From positions 3,224,001 to 3,288,000 of the forward strand of contig CP126200.1 of the NCBI GenBank assembly GCA_030272155.1: a stretch of DNA of 64,000 nucleotides, read 5' to 3'. The position numbers and the translations under genes are program-made. Source of the DNA: Tetradesmus obliquus. Lineage: Eukaryota; Chlorophyta; Chlorophyceae; Sphaeropleales; Scenedesmaceae. Below the pieces are notes generated by a model. That model made no database searches, had not been told where the DNA came from, and saw only the letters and a program-made list of their open reading frames with translations. Of the stretch, positions 53,339-63,415 are shown piece by piece; position 1 is the stretch's first letter, and each line of letters opens with the position of its first letter.

Positions 53339-54534
53339 TCACTGCATGGTGACTTGTACACCTCTACAAGCTGCACTTTTAGCGTTCTTGCTTCAAAAAA
53401 AAAAAAAGCTGCACTTTACAGGCAGCATTACGACACCTACACAAGACGCCTATTAATAGGTGACGGATTGTCGACACAGACAATCGACTGTGATTTTAGT
53501 GGAGTCTGGGCACTCGGTCAGGTCCTGGATGCCTTTCAGGGCTGCTCCGCACGGGGCTGTCTGCATGATCGTGTGACAGCGTCTCTTGGTGAAAGAGACC
53601 TGTGGGGTGAGTGCGGAACAGGTTGCCTCACTCTCTCAACGGATCTTTTTATGGAGCAAGTGCACAGTTATTTAGGTCAGCCCTTGTAACGTTCTTGCTT
53701 CAAAAAAAAAACAAAAAAAACGTTCTTGCTTCAAAAACAAAAAAAAATGCAGGCAGCCCCGTGCGGAGCAGCCTCGAAAGGCATCCAGGACCTGACCGAG
53801 TGCCCGTACGAATGTCCTGGGGCAGGATGCGGGTTGGCACGGGTGTCTGTGAACCGCCACTGGAAACTCACTGGCCGGCTAAAATTCCTACTGGACAATT
53901 TTATCCCGGACGTTCCATGCCCAAGCATGTTAGGCCCTTACATGCCTAGGACTGACATACGAAAATAAGCGCAGCGGCCTTCGATGCGCCCCGACGGTTG
54001 AATTTCGCTCCGGGCCGCCTCGTGGCCCATTCTGGAAATGTGCTAGGTGTGCTTCCTGAAAGTTCATTCATTGTAATATCTCTTTGTAAAATGTTGATGT
54101 ATCAAATTTGAAGCCGTACGAATGTCCTGGGGGCAGGATGCGGGTTGGCACGGGTGTCTGTGAACCGCCACTGGAAACTCACTGGCCGGCTAAAATTCCT
54201 ACTGGACGATTTTATCCCGGACGTTCCATGCCCAAGCATATTAGGCCCTCACATGCCTAGGACTGACGTACGAAAATAAGCGCAGCGGCCTTCGATGCGC
54301 CCCGACGGTTGAATTTTCGCTCCGGCCCGCCTCGTGGCCCATCATGGAAATGTGCTAGGTGTGCTTCCTGAAAGTTCATTCATTGTTATATCTCTTTGTA
54401 AAATGTTGATGTATCAAGTTTGAAGCCGTACGAATGTCCTGGGGGCAGGATGCGGGTTGGCACGGGTGTCTGTGAACCGCCACTGGAAACTCACTGGCCG
54501 GCTAAAATTCCTACTGGGCGATTTTATCCCGGAC

Positions 54535-54535
<1 letters not shown>
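52834..54535 (+). repeat. Unit 31 (1,702 bp)
   Basis: T34, B tail of 27 A, ggagc at 52869 (the change also seen at 40939), and ttgtaatatc in place of ttgttatatc at 54075 in S1. Confidence 0.95.
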
Positions 54536-54576
<41 letters not shown>

Positions 54577-55071
54577 AAGCAAGAACGTTACAAGGGCTGA
54601 CCTAAATAACTGTGCACTTGCTCCATAAAAAGATCCATTGAGAGAGTGAGGCAACCTGTTCCGCACTCACTCCACAGGTCTCTTGTACCAAGAGACGCTG
54701 TCACACGATCATGCAGACAGCCCCTTGCGGAGCAGCCCCGAAAGGCATCCAGGACCTGACCGAGTGCCCAGACTCCACTAAAATCACAGTCGCGCAATGA
54801 CGTCCTGTGATGTGTGACAGACCGTGATTGGCCCTTGAAACAAAATTTGTCCATGACGTAACTGTCAGCTATCACTGCATGATCGTGTGACAGCGTCTCT
54901 TGGTACAAGAGACCTGTGGAGTGAGTGCGGAACAGGTTGCCTCATTCTCTCAATGGATCTTTTTATGGAGCAAGTGCACAGTTATTTAGGTCCGCCCTTG
55001 TAACGTTCTTGCTTCAAAAAAAAAAAAAAAAAAAAAAAAAGCTATCACTGCATGGTGACTTGTACACCTCT

Positions 55072-55086
55072 ACAAGCTGCACTTTT
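55072..55086 (+). repeat. Left target-site duplication of element G
   Basis: acaagctgcactttt; the last T cannot be told from the T tract that follows. Repeated at 56268-56282. Confidence 0.93.
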
Positions 55087-55121
55087 TTTTTTTTTTTTTT
55101 TTTTTTTTTGAAGCAAGAACG

Positions 55122-55126
55122 TTACA
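55122..55126 (-). promoter_or_regulatory. TGTAA polyadenylation signal of element G
   Basis: ttaca on the plus strand, i.e. TGTAA on the element's strand, 12 nt before the tail. Confidence 0.8.
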
Positions 55127-55636
55127 AGGGCGGACCTAAATAACCGTGCACTTGCTCCATAAAAAGATCCATTGAGAGAGTGAGGCAACCTGTTCCGCAC
55201 TCACTCCACAGGTCTCTTGTACCAAGAGACGCTGTCACACGATCATGCAGACAGCCCCTTGCGGAGCAGCCCCGAAAGGCATCCAGGACCTGACCGAGTG
55301 CCCAGACTCCACTAAAATCACAGTCGCGCAATGACGTCCTGTGATGTGTGACAGACCGTGACTGGCCCTTGAAACAAAAACTGTCAGCATAGTGTAACTG
55401 TTATCTATCGCTGCATGGTGACTTGCACACCTCTAAAAGCTGCACTTTACAGGCAGCATTACGACACCTACACAAGACGCCTATTAATAGGTGACGGATT
55501 GTCGACACAGACAATCCCCACCTGACTATTCATAGACTCTCCACTTCATGCAAAGCACATCCTGCTACTGACCGAACATACACCTATGAGATATGTGGCA
55601 TTCTGTAGGAAATGACACCACCTCAGGCACACAAAG

Positions 55637-55650
55637 CCACACACACACAA
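55637..55650. repeat. Short CA run
   Basis: ccacacacacacaa inside the 3' UTR of element G; recurs at the matching place in G' near 63943-63956. Confidence 0.8.
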
Positions 55651-55684
55651 ACTAATCCACACATGCTGCACACATCCTCGTACA

Positions 55685-55749
55685 CTGCTACCCACACGCA
55701 CGCATACATAACGTACTCTGCTACCCACTCACATGCATACATAACGTAT
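55685..55749. repeat. Two imperfect tandem copies of a ~33-bp motif
   Basis: ctgctacccac...catacataacgtact (55685-55717) is followed by ctgctacccactcacatgc...ataacgtat (55718-55749). A small internal duplication in the element's 3' UTR. Confidence 0.8.
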
Positions 55750-55898
55750 CCCGGCCATCAACTTAGCCTTTGCCATACTATTTTGCAACACATCACAACG
55801 AGGAACGACGGCCACTACTCCAACGAATGCATTGTACACCCCGCCCGAACCGTCAAAACAGACCACCACGCCTCGTAGACCCGTGCCCAATCCATCCC

Positions 55899-56267
55899 TC
55901 ACATGCCAGCCGCGCTGGCCCGAACCTTGATGCGCCCATTTGCGCCCATCCTATACAGTGCTCCCCACTTCTGCTCAAAGTCAACAAGTTTGATCTCAGG
56001 CGACCTTCCCTGCAGCCATGCAAACGGTATCCCACAACCTATCCTAACATCTACTTCCACCCTATCCCACTCCCTCTGAATTTGCTGCCGCAGCTCTGCC
56101 AGAAACCTACACGCCACAGCCTTAGCAGCGTATGATGAGCTGCCCGGCTCGCCAGTTGTACCCCGTTGACTGCCCATGCTGCTGCTGTTGCTGCTGCTGT
56201 CCTCTGCATCGCTGATGCCGTGGCTCAGAGATTGAGAATTGCTGCCTGCATTGCGGCTGCCGCTGCC
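55899..56267 (-). pseudogene. C-terminal remnant (122 codons) of an unidentified ORF in element G
   Basis: Open without a stop from the truncated end of the element (56267) to a TGA at 55899. The first ~40 residues are Gly/Ser/Asn rich, with SSSNSSS from an AGC run (56178-56198). A folded-looking part follows: a helix with AVACRFLAELRQQIQREWDR, then VDVRIGCGIPFAWLQG, then IKLVDFEQKWGALYRMGANG and RIKVRASAAGM. A methionine at 56177 is probably internal, because the frame continues upstream to the truncation. I recognise no family: no reverse transcriptase or RNase H motif and no Cys/His knuckle. Its place, directly before the 3' UTR of a tailed element, suggests the C terminus of the element's last ORF; that is inference. 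Confidence 0.6.
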
Positions 56268-56282
56268 ACAAGCTGCACTTTT
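56268..56282 (+). repeat. Right target-site duplication of element G
   Basis: acaagctgcactttt; the satellite unit resumes here with mini-copy D (agcgttcttgcttc). Confidence 0.93.
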
Positions 56283-57435
56283 AGCGTTCTTGCTTCAAAA
56301 AAAAAAAAGCTGCACTTTACAGGCAGCATTACGACACCTACACAAGACGCCTATTAATAGGTGACGGATTGTCGACACAGACAATCGACTGTGATTTTAG
56401 TGGAGTCTGGGCACTCGGTCAGGTCCTGGATGCCTTTCAGGGCTGCTCCGCACGGGGCTGTCTGCATGATCGTGTGACAGCGTCTCTTGGTGAAAGAGAC
56501 CTGTGGGGTGAGTGCGGAACAGGTTGCCTCACTCTCTCAACGGATCTTTTTATGGAGCAAGTGCACAGTTATTTAGGTCAGCCCTTGTAACGTTCTTGCT
56601 TCAAAAAAAAAACAAAAAAAACGTTCTTGCTTCAAAAACAAAAAAAAATGCAGGCAGCCCCGTGCGGAGCAGCCTCGAAAGGCATCCAGGACCTGACCGA
56701 GTGCCCGTACGAATGTCCTGGGGCAGGATGCGGGTTGGCACGGGTGTCTGTGAACCGCCACTGGAAACTCACTGGCCGGCTAAAATTCCTACTGGACAAT
56801 TTTATCCCGGACGTTCCATGCCCAAGCATGTTAGGCCCTTACATGCCTAGGACTGACATACGAAAATAAGCGCAGCGGCCTTCGATGCGCCCCGACGGTT
56901 GAATTTCGCTCCGGGCCGCCTCGTGGCCCATTCTGGAAATGTGCTAGGTGTGCTTCCTGAAAGTTCATTCATTGTTATATCTCTTTGTAAAATGTTGATG
57001 TATCAAATTTGAAGCCGTACGAATGTCCTGGGGGCAGGATGCGGGTTGGCACGGGTGTCTGTGAACCGCCACTGGAAACTCACTGGCCGGCTAAAATTCC
57101 TACTGGACGATTTTATCCCGGACGTTCCATGCCCAAGCATATTAGGCCCTCACATGCCTAGGACTGACGTACGAAAATAAGCGCAGCGGCCTTCGATGCG
57201 CCCCGACGGTTGAATTTTCGCTCCGGCCCGCCTCGTGGCCCATCATGGAAATGTGCTAGGTGTGCTTCCTGAAAGTTCATTCATTGTTATATCTCTTTGT
57301 AAAATGTTGATGTATCAAGTTTGAAGCCGTACGAATGTCCTGGGGGCAGGATGCGGGTTGGCACGGGTGTCTGTGAACCGCCACTGGAAACTCACTGGCC
57401 GGCTAAAATTCCTACTGGGCGATTTTATCCCGGAC

Positions 57436-57436
<1 letters not shown>

Positions 57437-57468
<32 letters not shown>

Positions 57469-59135
57469 AAGCAAGAACGTTACAAGGGCTGACCTAAATA
57501 ACTGTGCACTTGCTCCATAAAAAGATCCATTGAGAGAGTGAGGCAACCTGTTCCGCACTCACTCCACAGGTCTCTTGTACCAAGAGACGCTGTCACACGA
57601 TCATGCAGACAGCCCCTTGCGGAGCAGCCCCGAAAGGCATCCAGGACCTGACCGAGTGCCCAGACTCCACTAAAATCACAGTCGCGCAATGACGTCCTGT
57701 GATGTGTGACAGACCGTGATTGGCCCTTGAAACAAAATTTGTCCATGACGTAACTGTCAGCTATCACTGCATGATCGTGTGACAGCGTCTCTTGGTACAA
57801 GAGACCTGTGGAGTGAGTGCGGAACAGGTTGCCTCATTCTCTCAATGGATCTTTTTATGGAGCAAGTGCACAGTTATTTAGGTCCGCCCTTGTAACGTTC
57901 TTGCTTCAAAAAAAAAAAAAAAAAAAAAAAAAAGCTATCACTGCATGGTGACTTGTACACCTCTACAAGCTGCACTTTTAGCGTTCTTGCTTCAAAAAAA
58001 AAAAAAGCTGCACTTTACAGGCAGCATTACGACACCTACACAAGACGCCTATTAATAGGTGACGGATTGTCGACACAGACAATCGACTGTGATTTTAGTG
58101 GAGTCTGGGCACTCGGTCAGGTCCTGGATGCCTTTCAGGGCTGCTCCGCACGGGGCTGTCTGCATGATCGTGTGACAGCGTCTCTTGGTGAAAGAGACCT
58201 GTGGGGTGAGTGCGGAACAGGTTGCCTCACTCTCTCAACGGATCTTTTTATGGAGCAAGTGCACAGTTATTTAGGTCAGCCCTTGTAACGTTCTTGCTTC
58301 AAAAAAAAAAACAAAAAAAACGTTCTTGCTTCAAAAACAAAAAAAAATGCAGGCAGCCCCGTGCGGAGCAGCCTCGAAAGGCATCCAGGACCTGACCGAG
58401 TGCCCGTACGAATGTCCTGGGGCAGGATGCGGGTTGGCACGGGTGTCTGTGAACCGCCACTGGAAACTCACTGGCCGGCTAAAATTCCTACTGGACAATT
58501 TTATCCCGGACGTTCCATGCCCAAGCATGTTAGGCCCTTACATGCCTAGGACTGACATACGAAAATAAGCGCAGCGGCCTTCGATGCGCCCCGACGGTTG
58601 AATTTCGCTCCGGGCCGCCTCGTGGCCCATTCTGGAAATGTGCTAGGTGTGCTTCCTGAAAGTTCATTCATTGTTATATCTCTTTGTAAAATGTTGATGT
58701 ATCAAGTTTGAAGCCGTACGAATGTCCTGGGGGCAGGATGCGGGTTGGCACGGGTGTCTGTGAACCGCCACTGGAAACTCACTGGCCGGCTAAAATTCCT
58801 ACTGGACGATTGTATCCCGGACGTTCCATGCCCAAGCATATTAGGCCCTCACATGCCTAGGACTGACGTACGAAAATAAGCGCAGCGGCCTTCGATGCGC
58901 CCCGACGGTTGAATTTTCGCTCCGGCCCGCCTCGTGGCCCATCATGGAAATGTGCTAGGTGTGCTTCCTGAAAGTTCATTCATTGTTATATCTCTTTGTA
59001 AAATGTTGATGTATCAAGTTTGAAGCCGTACGAATGTCCTGGGGGCAGGATGCGGGTTGGCACGGGTGTCTGTGAACCGCCACTGGAAACTCACTGGCCG
59101 GCTAAAATTCCTACTGGGCGATTTTATCCCGGACG
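57437..59135 (+). repeat. Unit 33 (1,699 bp), variant pair with the next unit
   Basis: T31, B tail of 26 A, and one extra A in the C tail. S1 ends atcaagtttg (58706) as S2 does, and S2 has gattgtatcc in place of gattttatcc (58812). Both changes recur in the next unit and nowhere else that I saw. Confidence 0.95.
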
Positions 59136-59603
59136 TTTTTTTTTTTTTTTTTTTTTTTTTTTTTGAAGCAAGAACGTTACAAGGGCTGACCTAAATAACT
59201 GTGCACTTGCTCCATAAAAAGATCCATTGAGAGAGTGAGGCAACCTGTTCCGCACTCACTCCACAGGTCTCTTGTACCAAGAGACGCTGTCACACGATCA
59301 TGCAGACAGCCCCTTGCGGAGCAGCCCCGAAAGGCATCCAGGACCTGACCGAGTGCCCAGACTCCACTAAAATCACAGTCGCGCAATGACGTCCTGTGAT
59401 GTGTGACAGACCGTGATTGGCCCTTGAAACAAAATTTGTCCATGACGTAACTGTCAGCTATCACTGCATGATCGTGTGACAGCGTCTCTTGGTACAAGAG
59501 ACCTGTGGAGTGAGTGCGGAACAGGTTGCCTCATTCTCTCAATGGATCTTTTTATGGAGCAAGTGCACAGTTATTTAGGTCCGCCCTTGTAACGTTCTTG
59601 CTT

Positions 59604-59639
<36 letters not shown>

Positions 59640-60834
59640 TCACTGCATGGTGACTTGTACACCTCTACAAGCTGCACTTTTAGCGTTCTTGCTTCAAAAA
59701 AAAAAAAGCTGCACTTTACAGGCAGCATTACGACACCTACACAAGACGCCTATTAATAGGTGACGGATTGTCGACACAGACAATCGACTGTGATTTTAGT
59801 GGAGTCTGGGCACTCGGTCAGGTCCTGGATGCCTTTCAGGGCTGCTCCGCACGGGGCTGTCTGCATGATCGTGTGACAGCGTCTCTTGGTGAAAGAGACC
59901 TGTGGGGTGAGTGCGGAACAGGTTGCCTCACTCTCTCAACGGATCTTTTTATGGAGCAAGTGCACAGTTATTTAGGTCAGCCCTTGTAACGTTCTTGCTT
60001 CAAAAAAAAAACAAAAAAAACGTTCTTGCTTCAAAAACAAAAAAAAATGCAGGCAGCCCCGTGCGGAGCAGCCTCGAAAGGCATCCAGGACCTGACCGAG
60101 TGCCCGTACGAATGTCCTGGGGCAGGATGCGGGTTGGCACGGGTGTCTGTGAACCGCCACTGGAAACTCACTGGCCGGCTAAAATTCCTACTGGACAATT
60201 TTATCCCGGACGTTCCATGCCCAAGCATGTTAGGCCCTTACATGCCTAGGACTGACATACGAAAATAAGCGCAGCGGCCTTCGATGCGCCCCGACGGTTG
60301 AATTTCGCTCCGGGCCGCCTCGTGGCCCATTCTGGAAATGTGCTAGGTGTGCTTCCTGAAAGTTCATTCATTGTTATATCTCTTTGTAAAATGTTGATGT
60401 ATCAAGTTTGAAGCCGTACGAATGTCCTGGGGGCAGGATGCGGGTTGGCACGGGTGTCTGTGAACCGCCACTGGAAACTCACTGGCCGGCTAAAATTCCT
60501 ACTGGACGATTGTATCCCGGACGTTCCATGCCCAAGCATATTAGGCCCTCACATGCCTAGGACTGACGTACGAAAATAAGCGCAGCGGCCTTCGATGCGC
60601 CCCGACGGTTGAATTTTCGCTCCGGCCCGCCTCGTGGCCCATCATGGAAATGTGCTAGGTGTGCTTCCTGAAAGTTCATTCATTGTTATATCTCTTTGTA
60701 AAATGTTGATGTATCAAGTTTGAAGCCGTACGAATGTCCTGGGGGCAGGATGCGGGTTGGCACGGGTGTCTGTGAACCGCCACTGGAAACTCACTGGCCG
60801 GCTAAAATTCCTACTGGGCGATTTTATCCCGGAC

Positions 60835-60835
<1 letters not shown>
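59136..60835 (+). repeat. Unit 34 (1,700 bp), variant pair with the previous unit
   Basis: T29 (the shortest among the A copies), B tail of 31 A, D tail of 12 A, and the two shared changes at 60406 and 60512. Confidence 0.95.
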
Positions 60836-60872
<37 letters not shown>

Positions 60873-61676
60873 AAGCAAGAACGTTACAAGGGCTGACCTA
60901 AATAACTGTGCACTTGCTCCATAAAAAGATCCATTGAGAGAGTGAGGCAACCTGTTCCGCACTCACTCCACAGGTCTCTTGTACCAAGAGACGCTGTCAC
61001 ACGATCATGCAGACAGCCCCTTGCGGAGCAGCCCCGAAAGGCATCCAGGACCTGACCGAGTGCCCAGACTCCACTAAAATCACAGTCGCGCAATGACGTC
61101 CTGTGATGTGTGACAGACCGTGATTGGCCCTTGAAACAAAATTTGTCCATGACGTAACTGTCAGCTATCACTGCATGATCGTGTGACAGCGTCTCTTGGT
61201 ACAAGAGACCTGTGGAGTGAGTGCGGAACAGGTTGCCTCATTCTCTCAATGGATCTTTTTATGGAGCAAGTGCACAGTTATTTAGGTCCGCCCTTGTAAC
61301 GTTCTTGCTTCAAAAAAAAAAAAAAAAAAAAAAAAAAGCTATCACTGCATGGTGACTTGTACACCTCTACAAGCTGCACTTTTAGCGTTCTTGCTTCAAA
61401 AAAAAAAAAGGCTGCACTTTACAGGCAGCATTACGACACCTACACAAGACGCCTATTAATAGGTGACGGATTGTCGACACAGACAATCGACTGTGATTTT
61501 AGTGGAGTCTGGGCACTCGGTCAGGTCCTGGATGCCTTTCAGGGCTGCTCCGCACGGGGCTGTCTGCATGATCGTGTGACAGCGTCTCTTGGTGAAAGAG
61601 ACCTGTGGGGTGAGTGCGGAACAGGTTGCCTCACTCTCTCAACGGATCTTTTTATGGAGCAAGTGCACAGTTATTT

Positions 61677-61690
61677 AGGTCAGCCCTTGT
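61677..61690 (+). repeat. Left target-site duplication of insertion H
   Basis: aggtcagcccttgt in copy C; repeated at 61814-61827. Confidence 0.93.
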
Positions 61691-61813
61691 TTTTTTTTTT
61701 TTTTTTTTTTTTTGAAGCAAGAACGTTACAAGGGCGGACCTAAATAACCGTGCACTTGCTCCATAAAAAGATCCATTGAGAGAATGAGGCAACCTGTTCC
61801 GCACTCACTCCAC
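61691..61813 (-). mobile_element. Insertion H: 100-bp 5'-truncated family copy plus T tract, minus strand
   Basis: T23 (61691-61713) and a 100-bp body with the G' marks gggcggacc, aataaccg and gagaatgagg. The target is the 3' end of copy C. At its truncated 5' end element and target share aggtc, a 5-bp microhomology, because the intact element reads ccacaggtctcttg there. Found in one unit only, so it arrived after the unit was amplified. Confidence 0.93.
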
Positions 61814-61827
61814 AGGTCAGCCCTTGT
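61814..61827 (+). repeat. Right target-site duplication of insertion H
   Basis: aggtcagcccttgt, followed by aacgttcttgcttc of copy C. Confidence 0.93.
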
Positions 61828-62674
61828 AACGTTCTTGCTTCAAAAAAAAAACAAAAAAAACGTTCTTGCTTCAAAAACAAAAAAAAATGCAGGCAGCCCC
61901 GTGCGGAGCAGCCTCGAAAGGCATCCAGGACCTGACCGAGTGCCCGTACGAATGTCCTGGGGCAGGATGCGGGTTGGCACGGGTGTCTGTGAACCGCCAC
62001 TGGAAACTCACTGGCCGGCTAAAATTCCTACTGGACAATTTTATCCCGGACGTTCCATGCCCAAGCATGTTAGGCCCTTACATGCCTAGGACTGACATAC
62101 GAAAATAAGCGCAGCGGCCTTCGATGCGCCCCGACGGTTGAATTTCGCTCCGGGCCGCCTCGTGGCCCATTCTGGAAATGTGCTAGGTGTGCTTCCTGAA
62201 AGTTCATTCATTGTTATATCTCTTTGTAAAATGTTGATGTATCAAATTTGAAGCCGTACGAATGTCCTGGGGGCAGGATGCGGGTTGGCACGGGTGTCTG
62301 TGAACCGCCACTGGAAACTCACTGGCCGGCTAAAATTCCTACTGGACGATTTTATCCCGGACGTTCCATGCCCAAGCATATTAGGCCCTCACATGCCTAG
62401 GACTGACGTACGAAAATAAGCGCAGCGGCCTTCGATGCGCCCCGACGGTTGAATTTTCGCTCCGGCCCGCCTCGTGGCCCATCATGGAAATGTGCTAGGT
62501 GTGCTTCCTGAAAGTTCATTCATTGTTATATCTCTTTGTAAAATGTTGATGTATCAAGTTTGAAGCCGTACGAATGTCCTGGGGGCAGGATGCGGGTTGG
62601 CACGGGTGTCTGTGAACCGCCACTGGAAACTCACTGGCCGGCTAAAATTCCTACTGGGCGATTTTATCCCGGAC

Positions 62675-62675
<1 letters not shown>

Positions 62676-62709
<34 letters not shown>

Positions 62710-63382
62710 AAGCAAGAACGTTACAAGGGCTGACCTAAATAACTGTGCACTTGCTCCATAAAAAGATCCATTGAGAGAGTGAGGCAACCTGTTCCGCACT
62801 CACTCCACAGGTCTCTTGTACCAAGAGACGCTGTCACACGATCATGCAGACAGCCCCTTGCGGAGCAGCCCCGAAAGGCATCCAGGACCTGACCGAGTGC
62901 CCAGACTCCACTAAAATCACAGTCGCGCAATGACGTCCTGTGATGTGTGACAGACCGTGATTGGCCCTTGAAACAAAATTTGTCCATGACGTAACTGTCA
63001 GCTATCACTGCATGATCGTGTGACAGCGTCTCTTGGTACAAGAGACCTGTGGAGTGAGTGCGGAACAGGTTGCCTCATTCTCTCAATGGATCTTTTTATG
63101 GAGCAAGTGCACAGTTATTTAGGTCCGCCCTTGTAACGTTCTTGCTTCAAAAAAAAAAAAAAAAAAAAAAAAAGCTATCACTGCATGGTGACTTGTACAC
63201 CTCTACAAGCTGCACTTTTAGCGTTCTTGCTTCAAAAAAAAAAAAAGCTGCACTTTACAGGCAGCATTACGACACCTACACAAGACGCCTATTAATAGGT
63301 GACGGATTGTCGACACAGACAATCGACTGTGATTTTAGTGGAGTCTGGGCACTCGGTCAGGTCCTGGATGCCTTTCAGGGCT

Positions 63383-63386
<4 letters not shown>
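62676..63386 (+). repeat. Unit 36, partial: T tract to mid copy C
   Basis: T33, A, B and D are normal. Copy C is interrupted after gggctgctc by the T tract of element G'. Confidence 0.94.

Positions 63387-63415
<29 letters not shown>

Larger units (their letters stand above)
55110..55898 (-). other. 3' untranslated region of element G
   Basis: Lies between the stop of the open frame and the tail. It contains the region found as A, B and C in the array (55110-55512), the two palindromes near 55476-55517, a short CA run and a 33-bp tandem pair. The frame found open in A and C is also open here, for about 100 codons, but it lies downstream of the stop and shows mostly amino-acid-changing differences between copies. 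Confidence 0.7.
55087..56267 (-). mobile_element. Element G: 1.18-kb 5'-truncated LINE-like retroelement, minus strand
   Basis: T23 (55087-55109) followed by a 1,158-bp body. The 3' end is the same as in A, B and C (gaagcaagaacgttacaaggg). It is bounded by the 14-15 bp duplication acaagctgcacttt(t). Read on the minus strand it holds a 122-codon end of an open frame (56267-55899), a ~790-bp 3' UTR, TGTAA and the tail. It carries ggtccgccc and cacggttattta and lacks the B, D and C insertions, so it is a separate, later arrival from outside the array. Alternatives: a processed host transcript (unlikely given subfamilies and many truncated copies) or another non-LTR type. No reverse transcriptase or endonuclease is included because of the truncation. 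Confidence 0.88.
54536..57436 (+). repeat. Unit 32 (2,901 bp), split by long element G
   Basis: T40 and a 25-A B tail. The unit is cut at acaagctgcacttt, the left flank of mini-copy D, and resumes at 56268 with that site duplicated. Without the 1,196 bp of insert plus duplication, 1,705 bp remain. Confidence 0.95.
60836..62675 (+). repeat. Unit 35 (1,840 bp), split by insertion H
   Basis: T36, B tail of 26 A, and aaagg at the end of the D tail (61410). Copy C is cut at aggtcagcccttgt by H; removing H and one duplication leaves 1,703 bp. Confidence 0.95.

Noticed and set aside
55546-55728. Small minus-strand frame rich in Cys and Val in element G
   Set aside because: It is produced by the CA run and the 33-bp tandem motif (GTGTGT and GCGTGCGTG on that strand) and lies downstream of the ORF stop.
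55612-56135. Plus-strand frames across element G
   Set aside because: Antisense to the element. Their composition (Thr/His/Pro) follows the CA-rich sequence, and the minus-strand frame fits the tail orientation better.
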